Source of the DNA: Alphaproteobacteria bacterium
Lineage (GTDB): Bacteria > Pseudomonadota > Alphaproteobacteria > Rhizobiales > Hyphomicrobiaceae
Assembly (NCBI GenBank): GCA_018819265.1
Contig: JAHJQI010000127.1
Span: 1 to 50,558 of the forward strand
DNA length: 50,558 nucleotides
Direction of reading: 5' to 3'
This document shows positions 7,739 to 15,959 of this stretch, in pieces; position 1 is the stretch's first letter; every line of letters starts with the position of its first letter. The translations under genes were made by a program, and so were the position numbers. The notes beneath the pieces were generated by a model. The model was not told the origin of the DNA and did no database searches. It saw only the letters and a program-made list of their open reading frames with translations.

Positions 7739-8644
7739 TCAGCAGCCCTTCCATTCGGGATTGCGTTTTTCGATGAAGGCCCCGATGCCTTCTTCGGCAT
7801 CCCGGTAGAGCATGTTCTCGACCATCACCGCCGCCGCATAGTCATAGGCTTCGCTCAGCGGTTGCTCGATCTGCCGGTAGAACGCTGCCTTGCCGATGCG
7901 CACCGTGGCAGCCGATTTGCCGGCGATGCGCCGGGCAAATCCCATCGCTTCGTCCATCAGCATTTCGCCCGGCACGACCCGGTTGACGAGCCCGTAATCC
8001 GCTGCCGCCTGCGCGTCGATGATCTCGCCCAACAGCAACATCTCCATCGCCCGCTTGCGCGGCACGTTTCGCGACAAGGCAACCATCGGCGTCGAGCAGA
8101 ATAAGCCAATATTGACGCCGGGCGTGCAGAACTTCGCGCCCTCGGCGGCAACGGCGAGATCGCAGGTGGCGACAAGCTGGCAACCGGCCGCCGTGGCCAT
8201 GGCATGAACCGCGGCGATGATCGGCTTGGGACACGCAACCATGCCCTGCATCAATACCGAGCAGGTCGTCATCGTCTCGGAATAGAAGGCCTTGCCGCCA
8301 TCGGCATCTTCGCGGCGCGCCGTCAGTTCCTTGAGATCGTGACCGGCGCAGAACGCCGGCCCGTTGGCAGCCAGGATAATCGCACGAATAGCATCCTCAG
8401 TTGCCAGTTGCGCGAAAATCTTCGTCAGGCCGTTGAGGACGTCGAGCGACAACGCATTGCGCGCGCCGGGACGGTTCAAAGTCACGACGGCGATACCGTC
8501 GTCGGGCCGCTCGACCAGGATCGCAGGCTCCTGCCCGTCAGCCGTCTGGGCCTCAGCCTGCCTGACGCCAGACTCCATGACGCCAGACTCCATGACGCCA
8601 GACTCCATGACGCGAGCCCCCTTACCGTGATGCGGATCCTGCAT
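7739..8644 (-). CDS. ECHDC3-like crotonase-superfamily protein
   Basis: A 301-residue crotonase-fold protein. ATG 8644 is preceded by GGAGGA at ideal spacing. After a variable N-terminus containing three MESGV repeats, the fold begins at ILVERPDDGIAVVTLNRPGA. The oxyanion-hole motif FCAGHDLKEL is present. At the two positions that are catalytic glutamates in true enoyl-CoA hydratases it has Gln (AAGCQLVATCDLA) and Gly (FCTPGVNIGLFCSTP). These replacements and the surrounding motifs match the ECHDC3 subgroup, so ordinary beta-oxidation hydratase activity is doubtful. It is the first gene of an operon with the VOC and CoA-binding genes, suggesting a CoA-ester-related job. Confidence 0.88.
   Translation of the reverse strand: MQDPHHGKGARVMESGVMESGVMESGVRQAEAQTADGQEPAILVERPDDGIAVVTLNRPGARNALSLDVLNGLTKIFAQLATEDAIRAIILAANGPAFCAGHDLKELTARREDADGGKAFYSETMTTCSVLMQGMVACPKPIIAAVHAMATAAGCQLVATCDLAVAAEGAKFCTPGVNIGLFCSTPMVALSRNVPRKRAMEMLLLGEIIDAQAAADYGLVNRVVPGEMLMDEAMGFARRIAGKSAATVRIGKAAFYRQIEQPLSEAYDYAAAVMVENMLYRDAEEGIGAFIEKRNPEWKGC
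8563..8613. repeat. 15-bp in-frame tandem repeat, three copies plus a partial
   Basis: The unit TGACGCCAGACTCCA occurs at 8563-8577, 8578-8592 and 8593-8607, with a partial copy after. On the minus strand each adds the five residues MESGV near the crotonase N-terminus, so copy-number change would keep the frame. Each copy also supplies an in-frame ATG. Confidence 0.95.
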
Positions 8645-8732
8645 GAGCTTCCTCCACGCTGGCAACCCTCGCCGCCCGTTTGCCCCAGCCGGTCGATCAG
8701 AGTTCAACCGGCGGGTTCATCGGACAAAACCG

Positions 8733-9278
8733 TCAATTGCTGGTTCCGCCGGCATCGAGCGCATCCTGGATTGCCTTCTGATGCGCCTTGACGAGTTCGA
8801 TATTCTCTTTGTGCTTCAGCGGCGGAATGGCCGTCAATGCCTCTTCGAGTTCGGCGATGAGCGCATTCTTTTCGTCCGCCGCCATCGTCGCATCGGCTTT
8901 CACTTCGGCCAGTTCCTCCTGCAAGCCGACAACCGGATCGGTATATTCGCCCGATTCCGGATCTAGCCCGTCCAGCACCAGCTGCACGTTTGCCGATACG
9001 TCGTCGAGTTCGGCGAAATTCTTGAAGCCGTGCTTCACGGCGATCTCGTCAAGTTCCTTCTCGACGCTGACCTCGCTTGATTCCGGCACGCCCTCCAGTT
9101 TCTTGGCGACCGCCGCCAGGTCCGGCTGCGCCGATATCAGCCCTTTCACCTGCGCTTCGCTCAACACCATCTGTTTGATGTCGCCGCCTGCATCCTGCGC
9201 CATGGCGTTGGAAACAAGTCCCGCCCCTGCCAGCAGGCAAACCATTGCCGCCGCGAAAATCCAATTGCCGTGCCGCAT
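8733..9278 (-). CDS. Secreted helical protein of unknown function
   Basis: A 181-residue protein with a signal peptide (IFAAAMVCLLAGAGLVSNAMA, cleavage before QDAGGD) and a mature part that is acidic, almost Cys-free and rich in Ala/Glu/Lys, predicted largely helical (GLQEELAEVKADATMAADEK, NALIAELEEAL). No domain is recognised. It probably acts in the periplasm. The gene stands alone; its stop is 89 bases from the crotonase start on the same strand, so read-through into that operon is possible. Confidence 0.75.
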   Translation of the reverse strand: MRHGNWIFAAAMVCLLAGAGLVSNAMAQDAGGDIKQMVLSEAQVKGLISAQPDLAAVAKKLEGVPESSEVSVEKELDEIAVKHGFKNFAELDDVSANVQLVLDGLDPESGEYTDPVVGLQEELAEVKADATMAADEKNALIAELEEALTAIPPLKHKENIELVKAHQKAIQDALDAGGTSN

Positions 9279-9787
9279 ATCGCGCTCCTATAGAAAGCCG
9301 CCCGTCCGGCGGTCATGATCGCCACATTGCTCGTTCGACCGGGATCACGAGCCACCCGTAAACCTGTAAAGCCCGCATCCGTTCCGATTCTGCTGTAGGG
9401 CTATCTGGCCGGGTCCAGATGATGCTTTGCGTGAACTTTGCGGCGCGAGCAAGCGGAACTTGCGGCGGAAATCCGCCTCCGCCGCAGAACCTATCGCGGC
9501 ATCGACGATACCCGTACGGTAATATTTTACCTCATTGCTAAGCCATTGAAAAGACGTCTTGAATTGCAAAGTGGCAGGAATTCGATTGACAGGCCGCCAC
9601 GGCGCAACTATTCGACGCGGCTGAACCAGGAGCGTTTCGCTAGTGGTCTGCTGCCCAGCGGCAGGCAACCACAGATGCTACGTTCTGGCGAACGGACCAG
9701 CCGGTCAAGGTTTTCCCGAGACCGGCCAAGCCACCAGAGAATTTCCGAACATATCAGCCGGCAACCAAACCGGCGGGAGTCCTGCCA
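9279..9787. other. Intergenic region ahead of rplM, with a GC-rich hairpin
   Basis: A 509-base divergent spacer. It holds a perfect hairpin GCGGCGGA-N8-TCCGCCGC at 9462-9485 and the rplM promoter candidate at 9586-9614, leaving a 5' leader of roughly 165 bases before rplM. I see no gene or known riboswitch; short frames here look like chance. Confidence 0.6.
9586..9614 (+). promoter_or_regulatory. Putative promoter of the rplM-rpsI operon
   Basis: TTGACA (9586-9591) and TATTCG (9609-9614) are separated by 17 bases. The implied transcript start near 9620 leaves a long leader, which could host L13 autoregulation as known in E. coli; that part is inference. Confidence 0.5.
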
Positions 9788-10249
9788 ATGAAGACCTACG
9801 TCGCCAAGCCCGGCGAGGTGGACAAGAAATGGATTTTGATCGACGCCTCCGGCCTCGTCGTCGGCCGTCTCGCGTCGCTCATCGCCATGCGCCTCAAGGG
9901 TAAGCATAAATCGATCTATACTCCGCATGTTGACTGCGGCGACAACATCATCGTCGTCAACGCCGACAAGGTGGTATTCACCGGCAACAAGAAAGAGGAC
10001 AAGCGCTACTACTGGCACACCGGCTATCCCGGTGGCATCAAGGAGCGTTCACCCCGCCAGATCCTCGACGGCCGCTTCCCCGAGCGCGTTCTCGTCAAGG
10101 CCGTCGAGCGCATGCTCGCGCGTGGACCGCTGCAGCGTCAGTTGATGCGCAACCTCAAGGTCTACAAGGGCGCCGAACATCCCCATGAGGCGCAGCAGCC
10201 CCAGGTGCTCGACGTCGCAACCCTGAACTCGAAGAACGTAAGAGGCTGA
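9788..10249 (+). CDS. rplM: 50S ribosomal protein L13
   Basis: A 153-residue protein matching bacterial L13 throughout: [87 protein letters not shown]13 is an early-assembly protein of the large subunit, binding 23S rRNA. GGGAGT shortly before the ATG serves as the ribosome site. rpsI begins five bases after the stop, the usual L13-S9 operon. Confidence 0.98.
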   Translation: MKTYVAKPGEVDKKWILIDASGLVVGRLASLIAMRLKGKHKSIYTPHVDCGDNIIVVNADKVVFTGNKKEDKRYYWHTGYPGGIKERSPRQILDGRFPERVLVKAVERMLARGPLQRQLMRNLKVYKGAEHPHEAQQPQVLDVATLNSKNVRG

Positions 10250-10254
10250 TCGTA

Positions 10255-10740
10255 ATGGCCGAAGAAACCAAGACCCTCGAGGATCTCGGAGCAATTTCGA
10301 GTGCCCCTCCCTCCGCCGCCGAGCAGCCGGTTCACGTCCAGAAGATCGATTCGCTCGGTCGTGCCTACGCGACCGGCAAGCGCAAGAACGCGATCGCGCG
10401 CGTCTGGCTCAAGCCCGGTAGCGGCAAGATCGTCGTCAACGACAAGGACTTCAGCGAGTACTTCGCCCGGCCCGTGCTGCAGATGTTGTTGAAGCAGCCG
10501 ATCAACGCAGCCGCCCGTTCCGACCAGTACGACGTCATGGCGACCGTCGTCGGCGGCGGTCTCTCCGGCCAGGCCGGCGCCGTCCGCCACGGTATTTCGA
10601 AAGCCCTGACCTATTATGAGCCCGAACTCCGTTCGGTTCTCAAGAAGGGCGGCTTCCTCACGCGCGACAGCCGTGTCGTGGAACGCAAGAAGTACGGCCG
10701 CGCCAAGGCCCGCCGCAGCTTCCAGTTCTCGAAGCGCTGA
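10255..10740 (+). CDS. rpsI: 30S ribosomal protein S9
   Basis: A 161-residue S9. A ~30-residue alphaproteobacterial N-terminal extension precedes the conserved domain ([59 protein letters not shown]) and the essential C-terminus FQFSKR, whose basic tail reaches the P-site tRNA. It is second in the rplM operon and is followed by tandem hairpins and a terminator. Confidence 0.98.
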   Translation: MAEETKTLEDLGAISSAPPSAAEQPVHVQKIDSLGRAYATGKRKNAIARVWLKPGSGKIVVNDKDFSEYFARPVLQMLLKQPINAAARSDQYDVMATVVGGGLSGQAGAVRHGISKALTYYEPELRSVLKKGGFLTRDSRVVERKKYGRAKARRSFQFSKR

Positions 10741-10770
10741 GACGTCTGGAGCACTGCTTGCCAACAGCGG

Positions 10771-10854
10771 AAGCCCAACACAAGCTTGCGCTGTGTTGGC
10801 GCAAGAAGCCCAACACAAGCTTGCACCGTGTTGGCGCAAGAAGCCCAACACAAG
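10771..10854. repeat. 35-bp tandem repeat, 2.4 copies, each a hairpin
   Basis: Two copies of a 35-base unit (10771-10805 and 10806-10840) and a 14-base partial copy follow rpsI. Each full unit holds the inverted repeat CCAACAC ... GTGTTGG, so the transcript would form consecutive stem-loops. The two full units differ at two or three loop positions. Confidence 0.9.
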
Positions 10855-10860
10855 AATGCA

Positions 10861-10890
10861 ACAGCCCGCGATCGCGGGCTGTTCTGTTTC
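10861..10890 (+). terminator. Rho-independent terminator of rplM-rpsI
   Basis: ACAGCCCGCG-AT-CGCGGGCTGT (10861-10882) is a perfect GC-rich palindrome followed by the T-rich run TCTGTTTC, 120 bases after the rpsI stop. Confidence 0.8.
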
Positions 10891-11006
10891 ATCGACGCAC
10901 CGGCTTGCCGCAGCTCGCCCGCGGTGGCACATAACCGCCAGCCGCGGTGGAACTGCCATTCGTGATCTCGGTTGAAGACGTAGCCGCAAAATTTGAGGTT
11001 TGACGC

Positions 11007-11774
11007 ATGGAATTCCTGGCCGTTGACGGCGGTTCGCTGCTCGCTACGCTTGCCACCGAGATCGAGCACATGCTGTCCCCCGCGTGGTGGCGCGCGCACT
11101 CGGTTGCCCTTCTCAACATCTTGATGATCGACCTGACGCTGGCCGGCGACAATGCCATCGTCGTCGGCATGGCTGCGTCCCGTGTTCGCGCCGACATGCG
11201 TGCGAAGGTCATTTTCTGGGGCATTACCGGCGCCGTTATCCTGCGCATCCTGTTTGCCGGCGTTGCCCAGCAGATGCTGCAGGTCATCGGCTTGACGCTT
11301 GCCGGCGGCCTGCTGCTGTTGTTCGTCTGCTGGAAGATGTATCGCGAGATCGTCGGCGGCAACGGCCCCTCCATCGACGAAATCGAAGGGAGGCTTGCCT
11401 CCGACGATTCCGGCGCGAACGATGCGAGCTTCTGGTCCGCGATGTGGACCATCATCCTCGCCGACCTTTCGATGTCGCTCGACAACGTATTGGCGGTCGC
11501 GGGCGCGGCAGGCGAATCGACACTCGTTCTCGTCATCGGCCTGGCGGTCGCCATTATCCTGATGGCCGTCGCATCGACCTTCATTGCAAGGCTCCTGCAC
11601 CGGTATCCGTGGATCGCCTGGATCGGCCTCCTCATCATCCTTTACGTGGCGATCGACATGATCTACCGCGACAGCCACCACATCGCCTGCGCGGCCTGGC
11701 AGATCGGCTGTTCGGAAACGATCTTCGAAGGCATCATGCACCGGCTCGGTCTCTGGCCAGACGCCGGAGGCTGA
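11007..11774 (+). CDS. TerC/YjbE-family integral membrane protein, putative metal exporter
   Basis: A 255-residue TerC-family protein. Two acidic membrane signatures are visible, LTLAGDNAIVVGMAA (near residue 45) and ADLSMSLDNVLAVAG (near 155), the repeated Asp-Asn motifs expected to bind a cation. About seven hydrophobic helices are interrupted by a cytoplasmic loop (GGNGPSIDEIEGRL). Relatives have been linked to Mn2+ export and tellurite resistance; the substrate here is not shown. ATG 11007 follows TTTGAGGTTTGACGC. argC begins 13 bases after the stop, so the two may share a transcript. I found no yybP-ykoY-like riboswitch upstream. Confidence 0.87.
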   Translation: MEFLAVDGGSLLATLATEIEHMLSPAWWRAHSVALLNILMIDLTLAGDNAIVVGMAASRVRADMRAKVIFWGITGAVILRILFAGVAQQMLQVIGLTLAGGLLLLFVCWKMYREIVGGNGPSIDEIEGRLASDDSGANDASFWSAMWTIILADLSMSLDNVLAVAGAAGESTLVLVIGLAVAIILMAVASTFIARLLHRYPWIAWIGLLIILYVAIDMIYRDSHHIACAAWQIGCSETIFEGIMHRLGLWPDAGG

Positions 11775-11787
11775 GGAGAAGTCGAAC

Positions 11788-12708
11788 ATGGCAAAGGTCT
11801 TCATCGATGGCGAGGCCGGCACCACCGGCCTGCAGATCCGCGACCGGCTGGCTGGCCTTGACGGCATCGACGTCATTTCCATCGACGCCGCACTTCGCAA
11901 GGACGATGCTGCCCGCCAGGACATGATGCGTGAGGCCGACGTCGTCATCCTCTGCCTGCCCGACGACGCCGCCCGCGAGGCCGTCGTACTCGCCGACGCG
12001 CTCGGCGCAGATGCCCCGGGCATCATCGATGCTTCGAGCGCTCACCGCACCGCCGAAGGCTGGGTCTACGGTTTCGCGGAACTCTTCAAAGGCCAGGCCG
12101 ACCGCATCGCGGCGGCCCGCAAAGTCTCAAACCCCGGCTGCTACCCGACCGGTGCCATCGCCCTGTTGCGCCCGCTGATCGACGCCCGACTGCTGCCGAG
12201 CGACCATCCAGTCTCGATCAATGCCGTCAGCGGCTATTCGGGCGGCGGCAAGTCGATGATCGCCGACTACGAAGCCGGCACGGCGGATGCCTTCCAGCTC
12301 TACGGGCTGGGGCTGCACCACAAGCACGTCACCGAAATGCAGCTCTATTCCGGATTGACCACGCGGCCGATCTTCATCCCCTCGGTCGCAGCCTTCGCGC
12401 AAGGCATGCTGGTCTCGATACCCTTCCATCTCTCCACCCTGACAGGTAACCCCAACGCCGGCGATCTCGCAGCCGCGCTCACGGCCCACTACGACGACAC
12501 GCCGCGTATTCGCGTCACCGCCGAGGCTATCGACGCGACAAAAGGCAAGCTCGAACCGCAGGCCTTGAACGGCACCGACGACATGGAACTCTTCGTGTTT
12601 GCCGATGACGCCCTCGGCCACGCCGTCCTCGTCGCGCGCCTCGACAACCTCGGCAAAGGTGCTGCCGGCGCCGCCGTCCAGAACCTGAGGCTTATGGTCG
12701 GGCACTAA
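11788..12708 (+). CDS. argC: N-acetyl-gamma-glutamyl-phosphate reductase (common form 2)
   Basis: A 306-residue enzyme catalysing NADPH-dependent reduction of N-acetylglutamyl phosphate to the semialdehyde, step three of arginine synthesis. The short form-2 glycine motif DGEAGTTGLQI is at residues 7-17 and the catalytic Cys118 lies in VSNPGCYPTGAI. The substrate loop AVSGYSGGGKSM and GLHHKHVTEMQ are also present. GAGGAGAAG precedes the ATG. It follows the TerC-family gene by 13 bases. The rpsI-argC neighbourhood is common in Hyphomicrobiales. Confidence 0.96.
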   Translation: MAKVFIDGEAGTTGLQIRDRLAGLDGIDVISIDAALRKDDAARQDMMREADVVILCLPDDAAREAVVLADALGADAPGIIDASSAHRTAEGWVYGFAELFKGQADRIAAARKVSNPGCYPTGAIALLRPLIDARLLPSDHPVSINAVSGYSGGGKSMIADYEAGTADAFQLYGLGLHHKHVTEMQLYSGLTTRPIFIPSVAAFAQGMLVSIPFHLSTLTGNPNAGDLAAALTAHYDDTPRIRVTAEAIDATKGKLEPQALNGTDDMELFVFADDALGHAVLVARLDNLGKGAAGAAVQNLRLMVGH

Positions 12709-12725
12709 GGCGCGCACGCAACATC

Positions 12726-12936
12726 CGCCCCCAACTCCATGGCCGGGCCTGACCCGGCGATCCAGGGGCCGCAAGCACCAACGCCACAGCCCCACGCCCT
12801 GGATGGCCGGCTCGGAGGCCGGCCATGACGTGGTGGGAAAGGTTGCGTTCGCAACCTCGTGAAGGGCGTCCATGCTCCGTCTCGACTGTCGTCATCGACA
12901 CAACGCCGCCGCCCCCAACTCCATGGCCGGGCCTGA
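12726..12936. repeat. Intergenic palindromic repeat cluster between argC and hspQ
   Basis: A 27-base sequence (CGCCCCCAACTCCATGGCCG and the next seven bases) occurs at 12726-12752 and again at 12910-12936. Between them lie ATCCAGGG ... CCCTGGAT and the perfect hairpin AGGTTGCG-TT-CGCAACCT (12840-12857), plus CCGGC/GCCGG pairs. It resembles dispersed REP-type elements and may also end convergent argC and hspQ transcripts. Confidence 0.75.
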
Positions 12937-12960
12937 TGCGATTTTTGCGCGGCGGGCAAC

Positions 12961-13284
12961 TTAGTGCGTATCAAGATACAGCGCGTGATAGCGCCCGTCT
13001 TCATCTTCGACGAAGAGTTCGAGGACCTGCGGATGGCGCAGCGGTTTGCCTGTCTCGTCGGGAAGAAGGTTCTGCTCGGAAACGTAGGCGATGTACTCTG
13101 TCTCGTCGTTCTCGGCGAGCAGGTGATAATACGGCTGGTCCTTCTTCGGCCGGATCTCCTCGGGGATCGACAGCCACCATTCCTCGGTGTTCGCGAAGAC
13201 GGGATCGACATCGTAGACGATGCCGCGAAACGGGTAGTAGCGGTGCCGCACCACCTCCCCGACGCTGTATTTGGCTGCCTTCAT
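12961..13284 (-). CDS. hspQ: Heat shock protein HspQ (hemimethylated-DNA-binding YccV family)
   Basis: A 107-residue protein matching the HspQ/YccV domain: KYSVGEVVRHRYYPFRGIVY, DVDPVFANTEEWWLSIPEE, KKDQPYYHLLAENDETEYIA, YVSEQNLLPDETGKP, RHPQVLELF. In enterobacteria HspQ modulates Lon proteolysis and was also described as binding hemimethylated oriC; which role applies here is unknown. ATG 13284 gives the family N-terminus. It lies 149 bases beyond the end of the CoA-ester lyase gene on the same strand with a promoter candidate between, so it probably has its own transcript. Confidence 0.93.
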   Translation of the reverse strand: MKAAKYSVGEVVRHRYYPFRGIVYDVDPVFANTEEWWLSIPEEIRPKKDQPYYHLLAENDETEYIAYVSEQNLLPDETGKPLRHPQVLELFVEDEDGRYHALYLDTH

Positions 13285-13342
13285 CGTCCACTCGCTTCGA
13301 TTGACCACGGCCGGCCGGCCGGCGTTCCTCTCACGCCTCGCC

Positions 13343-13371
13343 ATTCGACGGGATAGACGCAATTCTGTCAA
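13343..13371 (-). promoter_or_regulatory. Putative hspQ promoter
   Basis: On the minus strand TTGACA (13371-13366) and TCGAAT (13348-13343) are 17 bases apart, about 60 bases before the hspQ start. It looks sigma70-like; I do not see a clear heat-shock-sigma pattern. Confidence 0.4.
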
Positions 13372-13433
13372 CGCCACCTTGGGCGCGTCGTTGACGTTGC
13401 GCTTGCAGCACCCGAATCGCCGTTTCGAAAACA

Positions 13434-14492
13434 CTACAGGCCGTAGGCTCGAGCCCGCTCGGGGTCCTTGGCGGCGACAATCCTCGCCAGATCGACGATC
13501 ACCTTGGCCTGTTTCCAGGTTGCATCGTCCTGCATTTTGCCATCGAGCATCACTGCGCCGGTGCCATCCGGCATCGCTTCCAGGATACGCTTGGCGAACG
13601 CGACTTCGGCGGCATCCGGGCTGAACACCCGCTTGGCGATCTCGATCTGCGTCGGATGCAGCGACCACGCACCAAGGCACCCCTGCAGGAAGGAGTTGCG
13701 GAACTGGCTTTCGCACGCGGCCAGATCGCCGAAATCCCCGAACGGCCCGTAGAACGGCTTGATGCCGTAGGCCATGCACGCGTCCACCATCTTGCCGACG
13801 GTATAGTGCCACAGGTCCTGCTGGTAAGCGGCACGCGGCGCATCCGCATTCTTGCCCGGATCGGCCAGCACCGAATAGTCGGGATGCCCGCCGCCGACCC
13901 GCGTCGTCTTCATGCCGCGCGAAGCGGCAAGGTCGGCCGGACCAAGACTCATGCCGTGCATGCGCGGCGAGGCGGCCGCGATGGCTTCGACATTCTTGAC
14001 GCCCTCGGCGGTTTCCAGGATCGCGTGGATGAGGATCGGCCGCGTTACGCCATGCGCGGCTTCGAGCTGGGCGAGCAGCTGGTCGAGGTAATGCACGTCC
14101 CACGGTCCCTCGACCTTCGGCAGCATGATGACGTCGACCTTGTTGCCGACTTTTGCGACGATCTCGGTAATGTCATCGAGCGCCCACGGCGAGTTGAGGC
14201 AGTTGATGCGCGTCCAAAGCCCGGTCTGCCCGTAGTCGTGCTCACTTGCCATCGAGATGAAGCCCGCGCGCGCTTGTTCCTTCTCGCTCGCCGGAATTGC
14301 ATCCTCCAAATTGCCGAGTATGACGTCGACCTTGGCGATCATGTCGCCGAGCTTGGAGCGGATCTTCTCGTTGTGCGGCGGCACGAAGTGGATCATCCGC
14401 TCCAGCCGCACCGGCAACGCCCGGTAAGGCTCCGGCGCCCCGATCGCGAGTGGAGCGTAAAACTTGGCGGGCGTGCGGCTGGCGTTATCCAT
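13434..14492 (-). CDS. HpcH/HpaI aldolase / citrate lyase beta-type CoA-ester lyase
   Basis: A 352-residue TIM-barrel lyase of the citrate-lyase-beta/malyl-CoA-lyase superfamily. Visible motifs are the acidic metal site [61 protein letters not shown] (the metal-binding Glu) and [16 protein letters not shown]. Expected chemistry is reversible cleavage of a 3-hydroxyacyl-CoA such as malyl-CoA to acetyl-CoA plus glyoxylate. The sequence does not identify the substrate, and the gene is not beside serine-cycle or ethylmalonyl-CoA genes here. It seems monocistronic or transcribed ahead of hspQ. Confidence 0.88.
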   Translation of the reverse strand: MDNASRTPAKFYAPLAIGAPEPYRALPVRLERMIHFVPPHNEKIRSKLGDMIAKVDVILGNLEDAIPASEKEQARAGFISMASEHDYGQTGLWTRINCLNSPWALDDITEIVAKVGNKVDVIMLPKVEGPWDVHYLDQLLAQLEAAHGVTRPILIHAILETAEGVKNVEAIAAASPRMHGMSLGPADLAASRGMKTTRVGGGHPDYSVLADPGKNADAPRAAYQQDLWHYTVGKMVDACMAYGIKPFYGPFGDFGDLAACESQFRNSFLQGCLGAWSLHPTQIEIAKRVFSPDAAEVAFAKRILEAMPDGTGAVMLDGKMQDDATWKQAKVIVDLARIVAAKDPERARAYGL

Positions 14493-14636
14493 GCGAGTGC
14501 GGTGTCCTTGTGCTGGGCGGTCATTTTGCTGCGCCGCACTGTAGGACTGGAGGGCGTGGTGTCAATTGGGGGAGGAGGGCAGGAATGGCGTTTAGCTTGC
14601 GCAGATCGGTTCCGGTTTGGGGCCAAGAGCTGCCAT

Positions 14637-15938
14637 TTATGCCCTGAGCCGTCGCGTCCGGAAAGTGCCCCAACCGCTCGCCGCAACGGCTCTCAGAAAC
14701 GCAAAAAACGCACTTTCGTTTGGGCGTGGATTGCCGCCGTTGGCAATGCGTTTTAGCTGTTGCGCGTACCAGGAGATCTCCATGATACCCATGCGGTCGA
14801 TCTTTTTGATTCCGGTCAGAATCGGCCGCACGCGTTCTGAGCTGTCCTGTCCTCGCAGCAGCGCTGCCGGCGCATCTGGATCGATTGCCAATAGCCGCGC
14901 CAGACCAATCATATCGAGCGCACCCGAACGCAAGGCCGCTTCAATACCTGCGGCTGTACGGAAGCCGCCAGTCACCATCAACGGCGTCTTCACCAAGCCT
15001 CGCACCTTTTCGGCGAACTCAAGGAAGTAGGCTTCGCGCGCCGCAGAGGTTGCCTTTTGTGGCTTCGTCACAACACCGCTCATGGCGGGGGATTCATAGG
15101 TGCCGCCCGAAATTTCGATAAGATCGACACCTGCCTCGTCGAGGGCAACGACCGTCTCCATTGCCTCTTCCTCGCTGAAGCCTCCACGCTGGAAATCGGC
15201 TGAGTTGAGCTTAATCGCGACGGGAAAATCACGACCGACGTTCTTGCGGATTTCCTCGTACACGGCCAGCACGAAGCGGCGCCTGTTTTCGATGCTTCCG
15301 CCCCATTTGTCAGTGCGTCTATTGTGGTGCGGCGATAAAAACTGGTTGACCAGATAGCCGTGGGCACCGTGAATTTGCACACCGCTAAAACCAGCCTTCT
15401 TGCAGATCTCGGCACTGCGTCCGAAACGCTGGATGACGTCCTCGATCTCGGCCGTGGTGACTTCACGCGGAGTATCGAAAAAGGCCGCCAAATCCGCGCC
15501 GAACGGTATTGCTGACGGAGCGACGTTCTCGTGGTTGAGGCCTTTAGGTGACTGCTTGCCCGGATGATTGAGCTGAACCCAAATCGCCGCACCTTGATCG
15601 GTTGCCGCCCGCGCCCACCGCTGCAACATCGGCAGATCGGTCTCATCTTCGATCGCAACGTTGCCGGGTTCGCCCAATGCGCGCCGGTCGATCATCACGT
15701 TGCCTGTGATGAGGAGTGCGAGTCCCGATGCAGCCCACCGCCGATACAGCTCGACGAGTTCCGGCGTCGGGTGATTGTCGTAAGAGGCCAGCGTCTCGCT
15801 CATGGCCGCTTTCGCAAGACGGTTTCTGAGGACCTTGCCATTGGGCAAGCGCAGCGGCTCACTCAACAGCCCTCCCCTGGAAATAGAGGCGGGAACCGTT
15901 GCTTCGTCCGGATTTCGTGCCGTCGGGGCTGATGTCAT
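14637..15938 (-). CDS. NADH:flavin oxidoreductase, Old Yellow Enzyme family
   Basis: A 433-residue single-domain OYE homologue. FMN and substrate motifs are visible: RLAKAAMSETLASYDNHPT (residues 41-58), WVQLNHPGKQS (120-130), the substrate-anion pair His190/His193 in IHGAHGYLVNQFLSPHHN, then RTDKWGGSIENRRRFV and the phosphate-binding VTGGFRTAAGIEAAL. The family reduces activated alkenes (enones, quinones, nitro compounds) with NAD(P)H; the physiological substrate is unknown. GAGGTAATCGT precedes the ATG. It is last in a three-gene operon starting at the MDR gene, 21 bases after the hydrolase stop. Third codon positions look less GC-biased than in neighbouring core genes. Confidence 0.92.
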   Translation of the reverse strand: MTSAPTARNPDEATVPASISRGGLLSEPLRLPNGKVLRNRLAKAAMSETLASYDNHPTPELVELYRRWAASGLALLITGNVMIDRRALGEPGNVAIEDETDLPMLQRWARAATDQGAAIWVQLNHPGKQSPKGLNHENVAPSAIPFGADLAAFFDTPREVTTAEIEDVIQRFGRSAEICKKAGFSGVQIHGAHGYLVNQFLSPHHNRRTDKWGGSIENRRRFVLAVYEEIRKNVGRDFPVAIKLNSADFQRGGFSEEEAMETVVALDEAGVDLIEISGGTYESPAMSGVVTKPQKATSAAREAYFLEFAEKVRGLVKTPLMVTGGFRTAAGIEAALRSGALDMIGLARLLAIDPDAPAALLRGQDSSERVRPILTGIKKIDRMGIMEISWYAQQLKRIANGGNPRPNESAFFAFLRAVAASGWGTFRTRRLRA

Positions 15939-15959
15939 ACGATTACCTCGATCCCTTGA

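Noticed and set aside
10771..10854. Possible short CRISPR or riboswitch
   Set aside because: The 35-bp units are directly adjacent with no spacers, and they follow rather than precede a gene.
10891..11006. yybP-ykoY manganese riboswitch ahead of the TerC-family gene
   Set aside because: I could not find the conserved loops of that riboswitch in the 116 bases before the start.
10614..12026. A 470-codon minus-strand open frame across rpsI, the TerC gene and argC
   Set aside because: It runs antisense through three well-supported genes and the intergenic hairpins, with low-complexity translation.
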